A program made the position numbers and the translations under genes. The notes beneath the pieces were generated by a model, which saw only the letters and a list, made by a program, of their open reading frames with translations, was not told the origin of the DNA and ran no database searches. Below, in pieces: positions 25,220-37,139 of a stretch of DNA of 64,000 nt (positions within the stretch are counted from its first letter, which is position 1; each line of letters starts with the position of its first letter). The DNA comes from Zanthoxylum bungeanum (taxonomy: Eukaryota; Streptophyta; Magnoliopsida; Sapindales; Rutaceae). The DNA lies in the NCBI GenBank assembly GCA_019454045.1, contig SKCR01026805.1:20372-84371 (forward strand), read 5' to 3'.

Positions 25220-28016
25220 TGTAACGACTGGTAGTTATTACTACTACCTATGACGATATTATTACGTGTGAGACAAAGGAACATTTTTTAAATTAAATCA
25301 TGTTGGGATTTAAATACAACTATGGGAAGACTTTGGGAACGATCGGTGAATTTCTTGAAGTCCCGAGAAGAAACTGTACCATATGCCCTTTTGTACTACA
25401 CATAGTATTTAGAGCATAACTTTTTCATACGAACTCGAAATTTTATGAATTTTATACCGTCAGAAAGCTTAGATCAAGACCTACAACTGTCGCGTTAAAC
25501 TCTTTTCCAAATTCGGACCAGAACTAAGCCAAAAATGCAAATCAAAATCTGGGTGAATAGTAACTTCGGGGCTAAATGGAGAAATCTTTAATATTCTAGA
25601 TTTTTCTACTCTCTTCTTCAAATTTCCAAATAACAAATTGGTCCACTATAAAAAGAATCACTATTTACTATTACCTAAAATAGAAAAACGAAATTGAGAA
25701 GAGGGGGAAACCATTTTGCCGTGAGAGAAAGAAAAGAGAAGAGAAAGAGAGAAAGGGAAGAGAAAGAAGAAGAAGAAAAAAGGAGAAGAAGGAAAGGAGA
25801 ACAAAAAGCAAGAAGAAGAAGATGAACATGAGTTAGGGGGTTTTGAAATTAAAGAATATCAACTATAAGGAGGTAAGAAACCTTGACCCAAATTCTAATT
25901 TGTTGAGTTTTGAAAAAGTGATGATGGAATAGGGACATTAGCATGATAAGGATTTAAAATTTATTTTATGGATTTAATAAGTTTAGGTCTCATGACATAA
26001 ACCCTAGATTTTGGTTGATTTGGGAATGGAATGGTGATGGAAGGAAATGTACTTAGAAGTTATTTGTGGTGGTTAGAATTGGTGATATGCATTGGGTAGT
26101 GCTTGTAGAGAAAGGGTGGATGATATGTAGGAAAAGGGAATATTGCTTATAAAGTGTTTGTGAAAATACTCCAATGACTTAAAATATTTATTTAGGTTGA
26201 AAAGAACACTTAATGGGATGTATTTAGGTGTTGGAAAATGAAAGAAATGGGTTTGGAGTGAAAGAAGTTTATTTGGGAAAATTTTGAAGTTATAGCGACG
26301 TTTTACCGCAAACCAGTCCATCCGGACAGTGCATGTTCCAGTGGCAGTAACTGGAGTTTTGAGCGTTCGTTTCATGAAACGTTAAATTTTAAATAAACTA
26401 GACACATAAGAAAACCACATATTCAAAAATCAAAATTTTTGGATTCAAAATGAGATTGCAGGAAAAATTAGAAGTTGGGGTAGGAGCAGTGGCGAACTGG
26501 TCCAGTTCCCTGCTGCGTAAGGTGCGGAAATTGCCTTATATCTTGAGTTCTAGGAGTCTAAATTGAGATCTGTAAAAAGTGACATAAAATAGACTTATAG
26601 AGGAGTATTCTATAAAAATTTCAGCTACAGAACTGATTCCCTCTATTTATGCCGAATTTTCAAAATCAGGTCACTGTCAGTGACTTTTCTGTTTTGATGT
26701 AGGAGTTATAGACAAGTATAACGATTTGTGTAACCGCGAAACGAACCTCGTAAAAACTCTGTAGGGTGCTATAACGTGTTAGAAACTTAGCAGGGGTGAT
26801 AATTCATACATTGCACGTTTGTTCTTATCTATGAGGATATTCTTGTTATAGAAGCTAACGAATTTATTCTTACTCATATTTATAGATCGGCCTCAGGACT
26901 CTCAGCGGCCTTCTACCCCGTGAAGGGACTCATCTCAGCCTTATATAGTGAGTGGAATAATTACTTTCTTGATGTTGTTTATATATTTTAATAGTCATTT
27001 TATTGATTTTATTTTGAGAAAGTTTGAGATTTGCTCATGATATCATATTGAGATTTTGATGATGTTTCCAAATAAGAATTTTGGCCTTAAGATTTTTATG
27101 AGTTTTGAAATCTCTTTTGAAGATGATTTTTGGAGTGTGGATATGATTTTATGTGACATTTGAGATTTATTGATTTTTCGGATTGATATCGAACATTGTT
27201 TTGACATATTTGTGGATGAGATTTAAAACCTCGGCATGAACATTTGTTTTTGGAATTGACGGATAGATATACATGTGCACATGTGGAGGACTAGGGGGAC
27301 GCCTCTAGATCCTCAGCGTCCAGATGGTATATTCCTGGGCGGAGATGCGCCTACGGGCGGAGATGCGCCTACGGGCGGAGATTGCGCTCAGATGGGACAT
27401 TCCTGGGCGGAGATTCAGTAACTTGGATTTTTATTGTAGTGCCGAGTGATGTAACTGAACTTGATTTCTTAAGATGTTTTACAGTATGATTTTACGTTAC
27501 TATTCACAGTGTGATTTGACACATTTACGGTGTAGTTTCATAATATTTTATTTACGATTATTTTATACATTTTAATATTCTTTATTCTTGTTGTTTTAGT
27601 TCCACTCACTGGGTTCGTCAGGACTCACCCCCCCACTCTCCAGTCTTTTGCAGGACATAGCCTTTTTGGTGAGCCACAGTTCGTTTGTTGACCTGGGACA
27701 GATTATCGGCATTGCAGTCACAAGTGGGTCGGTTTACCAGTCAGTGTCGTGCGTCCATATAGGATGTAGTGGTGTTTTGAATACTGTGGTCACTGTATTG
27801 TTATATATTATGTATAGAGTAGTTCATGTGTAACAGGTGACTTATATATATTTATATATGAACGTAATTATTCTTCTTATGTTTTCCTAGTAGTATAAAA
27901 TTTGTTACCTATGAGTTATGCATGTCAATGTAGTATATAGTCAATGAGATGTAAGGCTTGGGCGACAGCGGGGACTGTTGTCTGCCGGTAACACCACCAT
28001 TTCGGGGGATGTTACA
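25220..28016 (-). mobile_element. Solo LTR, TGTAACATCC family, inverted copy
   Basis: Plus-strand sequence starts TGTAACGACTGG and ends GGGGGATGTTACA. Its reverse complement matches the ends and interior of 17618-20564. A perfect 5-bp duplication ATTAT flanks it (25215-25219 and 28017-28021). Length 2797 bp. The GA-rich tract at 25690-25830 mirrors the CT-rich tract of the other copy. Around 27335-27420 a short GGGCGGAGATGCGCCTAC unit is repeated. Confidence 0.85.
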
Positions 28017-28021
28017 ATTAT

Positions 28022-28129
28022 GTATATATATTTGATACATAAGTTGATTAGATATATACTAATTAATTGTCAAATGAGGTTTTGATACATGCCCTTAATA
28101 TATGTATTTGTTATTTACTGTAAATAAAA

Positions 28130-28183
<54 letters not shown>

Positions 28184-29283
28184 CTATATATATATATTAA
28201 TAATTACATTAATTAATTATTTAGATATTTAATTGTTAAATATTTGAATAATTAATTGATAAACTTTTTTGTAGCTGTTATGAAATATGTTTAATTATTA
28301 TTGGAACATATGACATGAATTTATTAAGCTAAATGTGTATGAATTTGATTGACCACCAAAAAGCTTAATATAACCCTAACATCATTTTTGATGATTCATG
28401 AAGAAAATAAAGAAAAATTCAAGAAAAGCTTAAGGATAAATGAAGATTAGAGGTAATCTTTATCATTCTTTAGTTTAGAAATTTGTTTCATGTTCATGAA
28501 TTGTTATAATGGCTCTAGGGTTTATTTTCTTCTTATAAAATTGTGGCTTTTGATTTTGGTGGATGAAATTAGAAGTGTTGAAGCATATGTGAAGTGATTT
28601 GGAGCAAATTAGTGTAATTATTGTCCAATTTATTCATTTGATGATATATTGTCATTCTAGAGTGTTATGACCACTCTTGTAATGCCTAGAATTGTTCTTG
28701 TGTGGTTCATGTGTGGTGACTTTGATTGGTGTTTAGATTAATTGGATTAATCTTGAAAAATTAGATTTAATGCATGAAAATTGATAAGTTTGTGTTCTGG
28801 ATCATATCTAGAAAAATCAGGGTTTATGTTGATGAATTTGATGTCGTATAAATATATTGGATGTGTTTTAGGAGTTGGAATAATTATCGGAAAGTGTTTC
28901 GGAGTTGAAATAAGTGAAAACGGTGAAAAACGTGTTACTGTGTGACAGCTACTCAATTAGTGAATTTGTCACTGTTCGGGCAACCCATGAACTGCCCTAA
29001 CACTATTGGGGCTGACCTGGGCAATCTCCATAAGTGTTGGGTGGTCGGTTCGGTCAAAAATACATTTTGCGTCATTTTATGGGAAAAAAAAATTTTGTGA
29101 AATTTCACGACGTTTCTTTTTATTTATGTCGTTATTTGATATCGAATAAATGTGTTTAGGTGAAATATGAATAAATTATTCATATAAGATATTGAATAAT
29201 TCATTCAGTAATTTAAAAAGTTTTAAAATTATAATTTCGCCCGAACCGCGCTTCCGCCACGCCCTTCGTCCAAAACCCCAACA
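28022..29283 (+). mobile_element. Copia-family solo LTR, piece 3 of 3
   Basis: Completes the split LTR: it matches the 3' half of 10812-13268 (CTAGAATTGTTCTTG..., GTGAAATATGAATAAATTATTC) and ends AAAACCCCAACA, the family's terminal sequence. TSD half ATTAG follows at 29284. Confidence 0.8.
28132..28180. repeat. (AC)n microsatellite
   Basis: About 24 uninterrupted AC repeats followed by a TA-rich run to 28198. It lies inside the split solo LTR and is absent from the related LTRs at the equivalent place, so it expanded after insertion. Confidence 0.95.
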
Positions 29284-29401
29284 ATTAGCACACTTAGACC
29301 CTTTAGGTTAGGTCATCGGTAGTTAGAATAGCTTTCATGTATGACATACTCCCCAAACTAACCATTAACTGATTACTCTCCTCGGGTCCTGCCGTTCCAA
29401 G

Positions 29402-30330
29402 TAGGGGTGAGCAAAACCGGTTTCGGTTCCGGTTCCGCATGGAACCGGAACCTACCCGGAAAAATTTGGTTCCGCACTAAGTGGAATCGGAACCTACCCA
29501 ATTAAACAGGGTACCCTATTATTCGGTTCCAATCTGGTTCCGGTCCGGTTCCGAATTACCCTATTTTAAAATATTTTAATAAAAACTGCTTAACAGTTTA
29601 TACAAAGAAGTGAATGAGAAGTTCAATGATTTGCTCAGAAAGAATGAAACGGCTTCTGTTATGTTGCATACTGTCTATGGTGATCTTAGGAAACTTGTAA
29701 TCGATTCATGTGGGTCTGTTGATGATGAACCGCAGATGAACATTCAAGTTGGGGCTCTATCTGATCCGGTAATCAACGTCAAGTATAAGACTGTTGTTGA
29801 GCAACTGCAAAATTTTCTGGTTGACAGACTGAAGCTCCAAGTTTTAAACAATGAACTTAAGGCAGAGTTAATTAATCGAACAAATGATATCGAAGAATTG
29901 AACAAAAGGTGTCTTGATACCAATACCATTAAGAAGTTAATAGAAAATGTTGAGAGTGTATTAAAACTGAAAAACACCCAGACTGACTTAGATAAAACAC
30001 ATGTTTCACACCTTGATTCATTAGTGTCTTCACTTGTTCAGAGGTATAAAGAGGCTAGTGAGCAGGTGCCTTTATCAAGAGAAGAGTTTGGATCCATGAG
30101 GATGGAATTGATAGAACAGCAGGAAATTATAAACCAGCAAAATCGGTTCCGGTTCCATGGTCCGGTTCCGGTTCCGATTATTTTGGAACCGGAACCTACC
30201 CGGATAAAATCGGTTCCTTCATTTTTGGAACCGGAACCTACCCAATTACAACCGGTTCTGATTCCAAACCCGGAAAATCGGTCTGGTTCTAACCGGTTCC
30301 GGGTAGACCCGGAACCGTTGCTCACCCCTA
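29402..30330 (+). mobile_element. hAT-type transposon with captured gene fragment (Pack-TE)
   Basis: 929 bp with perfect 13-bp terminal inverted repeats TAGGGGTGAGCAA and TTGCTCACCCCTA and a perfect 8-bp duplication GTTCCAAG (29394-29401 and 30331-30338). Subterminal zones (29418-29560 and 30145-30320) are packed with inverted CCGGTTCC / GGAACCGG motifs. The middle, about 29583-30143, is not transposon-like. It is a clean open frame of coiled-coil protein. There is no transposase, so the element is non-autonomous and has transduplicated host sequence. It sits in the Tat-element antisense region. Confidence 0.88.
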
Positions 30331-30353
30331 GTTCCAAGAATGTCAGACGCTGA
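29583..30353 (+). pseudogene. Captured fragment of a long coiled-coil protein gene
   Basis: The frame is open from 29583 to 30353 without a stop but has no ATG before residue ~36. Residues encoded to about 30143 are charged and heptad-like, for example VVEQLQNFLVDRLKLQ, ELKAELINRTNDIEELNKR and LDSLVSSLVQRYKEASEQV. I recognise this as resembling large plant coiled-coil proteins (annotated myosin-11-like or similar, Arabidopsis At4g31570 type), though this is from memory and unverified. From 30144 the frame runs into the subterminal repeats and encodes a Pro/Glu/Val-rich artificial tail. No introns interrupt the piece, so it derives from one exon or from spliced RNA. Expression is unknown. Confidence 0.7.
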
Positions 30354-31997
30354 GCCTCGATAACTCCTCTAGAGATTAGGTCTCATGTTCCACCCCCAGT
30401 AGCAATTATCATCAGCTCAAGATCCAAAAGCCTTAAGGATCTCGACACCACTCCGACCTCATCTGAGGAAGATAACCAATTCTACAACAAATGGATACCC
30501 CAACCTGACCTCGAGCGATCTCCTCTAAACTTTTCCAATCTGGGACTGACCCTCTGTAATCACAAATACTGAGTTGGACATCTTAATGGAAAGGTTCGTC
30601 ATCCCTATTGACATCCAGTTAGAAATTCCATCCTTTCTTGAACATGCGAGCTGACCTGATGTTCGACCTTCTTTGACATCAGACTTCAACTATCCCTCTA
30701 AGACTATTTCGCCAAAATGCTGCATTTTATGGAAATCACCCATTGTCAGCTGAACTTGCATAGTTGGAGGATATTAGCCTGTCTTAATGTAATCTAGAAT
30801 CGAGCAGGTTTGGGGGAGCTGACTTTTGAGAAAGTAAAGAGACTATACCGGCTGAATGCTAACCCGAAACCTCACATCGATTGGTACTATCTTACTGCGC
30901 ATGCCGAGATTCCCCTTCTAATTTACGACCTCCATTCCTCTAACAAGAACTTTAAGGATAAATGGTTTTGGGCCACGTGTGACTGGAGATGAGTCTGAAC
31001 GATCAATGGTCAATCGATCTTAGTCCCCGACACCTTCTCGGATTGAGGTAAGAGCCCGACCCCCTCTTCATATTACTTTGGACTTCAATTTTACTGTTAA
31101 CTCTTGAACCAATTTCAGCTTGCTGGAGTGATCTCCCAAAAGTAAGCCACCAAACCTGATCCAGAAAAAAGAAAGCTGCGGCATTCACGGGCCAGTGCAA
31201 GGATATTTTTTATCCCACAGCCCTTGTCGAATCAGGCATTATCCTGAGTATATCATCGCCCCTGAGGCATATTGGTATATATCATCTGAACCACCAACAC
31301 ACTGCTTATAGTTTCTCTACTTCTTTTTCGACTTTCTCATACTCTAAATGTCTTTTATTCTTTGTCTCTTACATGAATGTCGAGCTTAAAATGACCTAGG
31401 AGAAAGGTCTAATCTCTTCTACAGTGATCTGGTCGAGGCATGTCCAGCAGTTCCCGAGCATGCATTACTACTCCAGTTCCTCCGGAAGCTAAATAGAAAT
31501 TCGTAGTGACCACCACTCCAATCGGGACCCCCAAGATGTACTGATATTTCGAGCTCTGAGCCCGCCAGCCCAAGCTTCCGAGACTTCTCCCCAACTATCC
31601 ACCGTCTTACAATCAGAAGGGACGAACCTAAGGATCATGTGTCGTCCCCGGTAAAGAAAAAAACTAGGGTAAAAACCATTGTCATGACCTCAACTCAAAC
31701 CAGAAAGGGCACCTCGCTGCTTAGGTTGGACGATTTTTCCGAAGGGGTGAGAAACATTGTGGCCTACCTTGTCTCTGCCTTCTACTATCTAGCAACCACT
31801 GTAACCCCGGAGCGGATCCCTCATTTCGAAGTGTCACTCCCATGGACATAATTGAGAAATCTTGTGCTCTTGTCCATATGGTAAACGTCACCCCTTCTAA
31901 AATTGCAATTTTCACCAGTCCAAACGAACTTATTTCTTTCGTATATTGCAGGTCGGTTATGCTTTGTCCATCAATAAAGTCGTAGTTATCTCTTCCA
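30339..31997 (+). pseudogene. Antisense-ORF relic of Tat element (gypsy-type 'transposase' domain)
   Basis: The plus-strand frame at 30810-30992 encodes ELTFEKVKRLYRLN...HIDWYYLTAHAEIP...SSNKNFKDKWFWA. This resembles the plant domain called putative gypsy-type transposase (PF04195), with its conserved SS-NK-WK-FFV-like segment. Flanking pieces (30430-30780 and 31620-31850) read as diverged parts of the same protein, with frameshifts, stops and probable introns. Such ORFs lie antisense between pol and the 3' LTR in Tat elements. Their function is unknown. The opposite-strand pol at 37140-42072 fits this arrangement. Confidence 0.6.
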
Positions 31998-32862
31998 TTT
32001 GGGGATATTATGGTAATTATAAGTATGTACTAATATGTGGTTTTGGCTTGATTTAATTGGATTAAATCAAGGTGGCAAACATTTAACTAATCCATTTTCT
32101 AATCTTTGGCTTGATTTAATTGGATTAAATTAAAGTGAGAGACAATGGAGATTAGTCACACCTAATTATACATATTTGGACAATTAGTTTAAGCCCACTT
32201 AAAAGTTGATTAAACTTTTATTAATTAAAAATTCCTAAGTTTTGCTTTTAAAAAGAGTTTGGAACTCTAGATTAAAGCTTAGAGCTATGACTACCATTCT
32301 AGATTTACTTGATCACCTTTGGGTGACCTAGAATTGTTCACGAGACATTTCTTATCGGGATTCTAATTTGGTTTGCGTATTGGATTCAAAATTTATGCAA
32401 GTGCGAATATAGAATAAATTTATGTTTTTGTAAAAATATTTGATATTTTGAAAAACTTGGTTTTTATTCTATAACATGTGTTAATATGGTTTTGAAATTA
32501 AAAATTATTTTGGTTGTTTTTGAAGTGTTTAGGGAAGACCAGAAAGAATTAGGGTCAAAGACCTTAAGTCCTTCAGCTTACTGGAATGTGAGCCGAATGA
32601 AATATAAACAAAACAAACAAATGAAAATAAAAAAGAAAAATTACTGAGTTGCACTACAGTGTGCGCGGGAATTTTATTTTGCTTTGTTTTTTAGTTTCCG
32701 GACTCCGATTCAGTCCTGATTTTTTCCTATACAATCATAATGGAATATGATATTTCATTAAATAATTTAAAATTACATCCATATTTTATATCCATGGTTT
32801 AGACCTATTTCCGCTGCGCGGGGCACCGATCCGAGCCTTGGGGTTCCACAATTTCCCCAACA
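31998..32862 (+). mobile_element. Copia LTR-like segment
   Basis: Starts TTTGGGGATATTATGG (cf. TGTTGGGG) and ends TTTCCCCAACA. It carries the block GACCTAGAATTGTTC also found in the copia LTRs at 12720, 24185, 28685 and 34328. No PBS follows; coding gag sequence begins at once, so the junction is rearranged. No TSD identified. Confidence 0.55.
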
Positions 32863-33906
32863 GTACCGACTCGCACTCCGAAACCTACTTCACTCTCTTC
32901 TTCTTCCTGGTCTAGGCCAAAGGGAAATAAGACGAAATCAAAGAAGTTTCGGTTCTCCACCGCAAGGAAAGATAGATAAGCCCAAGAGGGCGTCTGAAGA
33001 CAAATGCCATCATTGCAGCAAAGTCGGGTATTGGAAAATGAATTATTCTGACTACATTGCCCAGATAAGGAAAGAGAGAGAATCTACATTATGTACATTT
33101 ATTTTTCCAGTTATTGATATCTCACTAGCTTGTGAATCTGTTACATCCAGCTGGATTTTAGATTCTGCTTGTCCTATTCACAGTTGCAATTCATTACAGG
33201 TGCTGAAGGAAAGTAAGAAGCTAAAACCTATAGAGATGCAGTTACGTTTTGGAGTGGATACTCTCTGGATGCAGTTGTAGTTGGATCATGCGAGATGTGG
33301 CACTACAGCGGGAGCCTTTTATTAAATGATTGCTACGTTGTATCGGATGTGTAACAAATATTATATCTCTTTTATATTAGATACAGAAGGTTATCATATT
33401 AATATTAAGAACTATTCTTTATATTCATATGATAAACGTAATATTCAGATCATTTGTTGTCCAAATGATCATGGTCATTACATATTGCATACTTCTAGAT
33501 ATATTATGAATACTAGGATTAATAAAAGTAGTTCGTCTGTAGTTAATAATACTAAACTTTGGCACATGAGGTTAGGTCATTTATACGTTAAATGCCATAC
33601 CCAATTGGTTAAGAATGGTTTGATACCAGATCTCACCATTGAATCATATTCAACTTGTGAATCATGTATTCAGGGTAAGATGATCAAAGTCTCATTTTCT
33701 GGTGTTGGACACCGAGCCATTAACTTACTGGAACTCGTACATTCTGATGTGTGTGGTCCACAAAATCAGACTGCTCATAGTGGTTATTCGTACTTCGTTA
33801 CCTTTACCGATGAACTATCACAGTACGGTTATGTCTATTTGATGAGACATAAAACAAAAACCTTTGAAAAGTTCACAAAACCCGTCCAAGACTATATATT
33901 TTATTA
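32863..33906 (+). pseudogene. Truncated copia gag-pol
   Basis: Fragments on the plus strand, in order: a zinc knuckle near 33002 (CHHCSKVGYWK..., in which the His and last Cys are lost), a protease core near 33150 (WILDSACPIH, from the usual DSG), a GAG-pre-integrase block near 33560 (LWHMRLGHL), and the integrase start (ELVHSDVCGP...YFVTFTDELSQYGYVYLM). It breaks off at 33906, before the second catalytic Asp. RT and RNase H are absent. Stops and frameshifts lie at about 32975 and 33280. Confidence 0.75.
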
Positions 33907-34934
33907 AATAAAATAAAAAAAATATCTAGATATTTTATTTTGCTCACAAAATTCGGCCAAGGCTATTTTGGAAAGTATAAATTATTTCGTTTCATTTTGT
34001 CATTCATTAGGTCAAGCATCCAAAATATTATAAAGTGAGTTGAGAGAAAAAGTTGAAGAATAACAAATAAACCTTTACCAAAACTTGGTTTTTATAAGTT
34101 TTTTTCTTACTTTCTTCAACTTAGAAATTGTTTCTATCATGCTTATCTTCAACATGTGTTGTTAGGATGTTGTCTCTACTCTTTTAGTTTGTAATTAGTT
34201 GGTTAGAAACTTGTTTGAAAAATGCTTGCATGTTTGATTAATAAAGTAAGCTTGAAATGGTTTCAAAAGCTTACTTTTGATTATTTGATAATCATGTTGT
34301 CATTCTAGAGTTTCTAAGCCACTCATTGATGACCTAGAATTGTTCTTGAGTTATTTTATGTTGGTGAGAATTGTTTGGTGAAGTAAAGATTGCATTAAAG
34401 TGTTGGATTTAATTAATTTGGTTTAATTTGGTCATTTGGACAATTTGTAAAATTAAGCTCCATAAACCTTTTCAAATTTGGGGTTTTTCATATATGTGAT
34501 ATATTATGATGTTTATATGATGTATATTAATTTTCGGGTTGATTGGATTTGATCTTGACATGTTTTGAACAAAAATAAATAAAATTACAAAAATTGAAAA
34601 ATTATGGGTTGTTCGATAATTTCAAAAAATGGGGATTTTGTTGTAATTTATTTTTGATGTGTTGGACATGATGGAAATCATTTCAGAATTGATTTGGAAT
34701 CATCCAAAATTATATTGGACAATTTAAGGAATAAAATGAACAAAATGCAAAATTTAGGGGTCAAAAGGTATTTTTCAAGAAATATAATTTCTTGGGTTAA
34801 ATTTCAGTTTTTAAGTATTAGGTAATTAAATAAATAATTTCATTTAATTGATCCAAGAAAAATCATTGAAATCGAAAAATTTTGATTTTTTACGTTCCGC
34901 TGCGTTACCAGATATTTCTTATAATACCCCAACA
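33907..34934 (+). mobile_element. Copia LTR-like segment, second
   Basis: Contains GATGACCTAGAATTGTTC (34325-34342) and ends AATACCCCAACA at 34934, like other LTRs of this superfamily here, and shares TTCCGCTGCG with 32810. Its start is unclear. The right edge abuts the tandem array precisely, so this segment was inserted into or beside the array. Confidence 0.5.
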
Positions 34935-35420
34935 AATATTACCTAATAGTGGCAATCAGAATAATGGCCGTAGGGGAGATACCCCGCCCTATGCCGAAGA
35001 GAAATCAAGACTCAATGGGATATAATCCGACTCCGAGCTGATAACAATACTTGACCACGAGGGAATATTACCTCATCGTGAAAATCATAATAATGGCCAT
35101 GAATGAGATACTTCGATCCCATACCGAAGATAAATCAAGACTCGGTGGGATATAACTCCATCTCGAGCTGATAACAATATTTGACCATGAAGGAATATTA
35201 CATCCTCGTGCCAATCAGAAAAATGGTCATGTAAGAGATACTCCGACCTTATGCCAAAGAGAAATCAAGACTCGGTAGGATATAACACGTCCCCGAGATG
35301 ATAGCAATACTTGGCCACGAGGGAATATTACCTCCTTGTGCCAATCAGAATAATGGTTATGATGGAGATACTCCGACCCCATGCCGAAGATAAATCAAGA
35401 CTCGATGGGATATAACCTGA
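34935..35420. repeat. Tandem array, about 130-bp unit
   Basis: The anchor AATCANAATAATGG recurs at 34954, 35083, 35213 and 35343 (spacings 129, 130, 130). Each unit carries GATACTCCGACCC..., CCGAAGANAAATCAAGACTC and GGGAATATTACCTC. Nearly four units. It lies downstream of the Tat-type pol, where such elements often carry arrays. Confidence 0.85.
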
Positions 35421-35839
35421 GTCGGTGATACAATATGGCCCCGGTGGAACGAATGCAGTCCTGAACCAATGGTATAATACGAGACTTAACCGCGAGGGAA
35501 GATTTTCAACCTTCGGTATTCCGTGAATCCTGGTAAGGGTGTCCTCACTCAGGTTATCCATAAAAACTAAATCAGGACTCAAATAATGTTAGCACTATGA
35601 ATGTGACTTAGCACATACTTCGCACAGACTCAAAAATTAACAAAGCGGGCGTCCGAGACAACGTCCTACCTGGGGCTACCCAAAATAATAATTCTGAATC
35701 TTATAATTTAGCGTTTCAGTAAGCCAAGCTACGGATCTTGGAATGGCCAATGCCATGAGCCTAAGTTAATGCTAGGCAAGTCGAGACTCTGTAAATGACA
35801 CATAGACCCTTTAGTCCTCATTGTATTATGCTCCTCTTG
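35421..35839. other. Spacer between two tandem arrays
   Basis: No gene recognised. Part of the non-coding 3' region of the Tat-type element. Confidence 0.4.
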
Positions 35840-36240
35840 ATCCGACGTGGGTCAACTGATAAATCATGGGGAAAAAATCTCCCCGTGTTCGGCCTAACCA
35901 AGGCTACAAGAGTCATGAAGGCACTTTGGCTGTCTTCGCACTGTGTGCCTGGTGGTTTTTCGTGGTTCGGCTGATAACTCATCGGGGAAAAAACCTCCCC
36001 ATGTTCGGCCTCCCCAATGCTACAAAAGTCACATAGGCACTTCGACCGTCCTCGTGCTATGCACGTGGTTGTTTGTCGTGGTTCGACTGATAACTCACGG
36101 GGAAAAAGCCTCCCCGTGTTCGGCCTCCCCAAGGCTACAAAAGTAACAGAGGCACTTTGGTCGTCCCCTCACTGTGTCCCTGATGGTTCTCAGCGGGATC
36201 GGCCAGATAACTCATATGGGGGGAATCATCTATGTGTTCG
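35840..36240. repeat. Tandem array, about 116-bp unit
   Basis: The block CTGATAANTCA-(T/C)GGGGAAAAANNCTCCCC recurs at about 35857, 35971, 36087 and 36204, each followed by GTGTTCGGCCTCCCCAAGGCTACAA and a CACTTTGGTCGTCC part. Roughly 3.5 units. Each unit contains a GGGGA...TCCCC inverted repeat able to form a small hairpin. It is unrelated in sequence to the 130-bp array just upstream. Confidence 0.85.
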
Positions 36241-37139
36241 CTTATTTGGGGTTTTGATAATGTCGCCAGGGATTTTCGTGCAATGAAGGGTTCGCTGTTT
36301 CCCATATATACTTCATCTCTTCATGAATTATGGATCTTCAAAAGTGAAGGCACCTCGATCAGAGCACTTCCACCTATGGGTTTGATAATGACACTATAGG
36401 TTGGCATGCCACGGGTTTGGTGCCTTCCCCAGATACCGAGCACCCCTTGATTTATCTGTACTCGAGCATACCACAATAACATTAAACATGTCTTTCCCAT
36501 CCAATTAAAAAACAAGAAAAATGGATAAGTTTTTAATTTAAAGAAGAAAGTCTTATTCGTATTCATGAGATCTACTGCCCTTCTTACAATTATTTGTGGG
36601 TCATTTCAATATAGGCTTTACAATATTTTTTCGTCTTTCGTGTGGTCATTCTATGATACTCTTATGATCTGAATATTTCATTCTGATGCTTCTAATCAAC
36701 TTTTTAACAGGATTCCCTTAAACCGAGCTCTGAAATCATTTCTGAATAGATATGGAGCCCGATTAGGGACTTCTGCCTCGACTTCTAGTGGTCCACCATG
36801 AGCTTTTTCTCCTTCCCCATCATCCGGGGTGTCCACTACATAATAAGCAGGGGACACTCATGGAAACGGATCGAGTGCCCCCGATAATCCAATTCGCCCG
36901 CCACTCAATGAAGACTATCTTGGCCGCGAATTCAAAGATTTAACAGGTCGAACAACTGCCACAACTTCTTTAGGACGAGCTTGTTCATTCACGAAGAGCG
37001 GCGTGCAGATTCTGTTAGCTCTAAGCATTATATTTCATTCTGCAGTTAAGTCCTAATTAGTGATTTATAGTCACCTCTTTTAAATATCATTCTGCAGCTC
37101 AATGAGGAGAGCTACTAGAAGTACTTCCTCAGCATCTTG
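36241..37139. other. Non-coding 3' region of Tat-type element
   Basis: No protein recognised. Lies between the end of integrase (about 37140 on the minus strand) and the tandem arrays. Confidence 0.4.
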
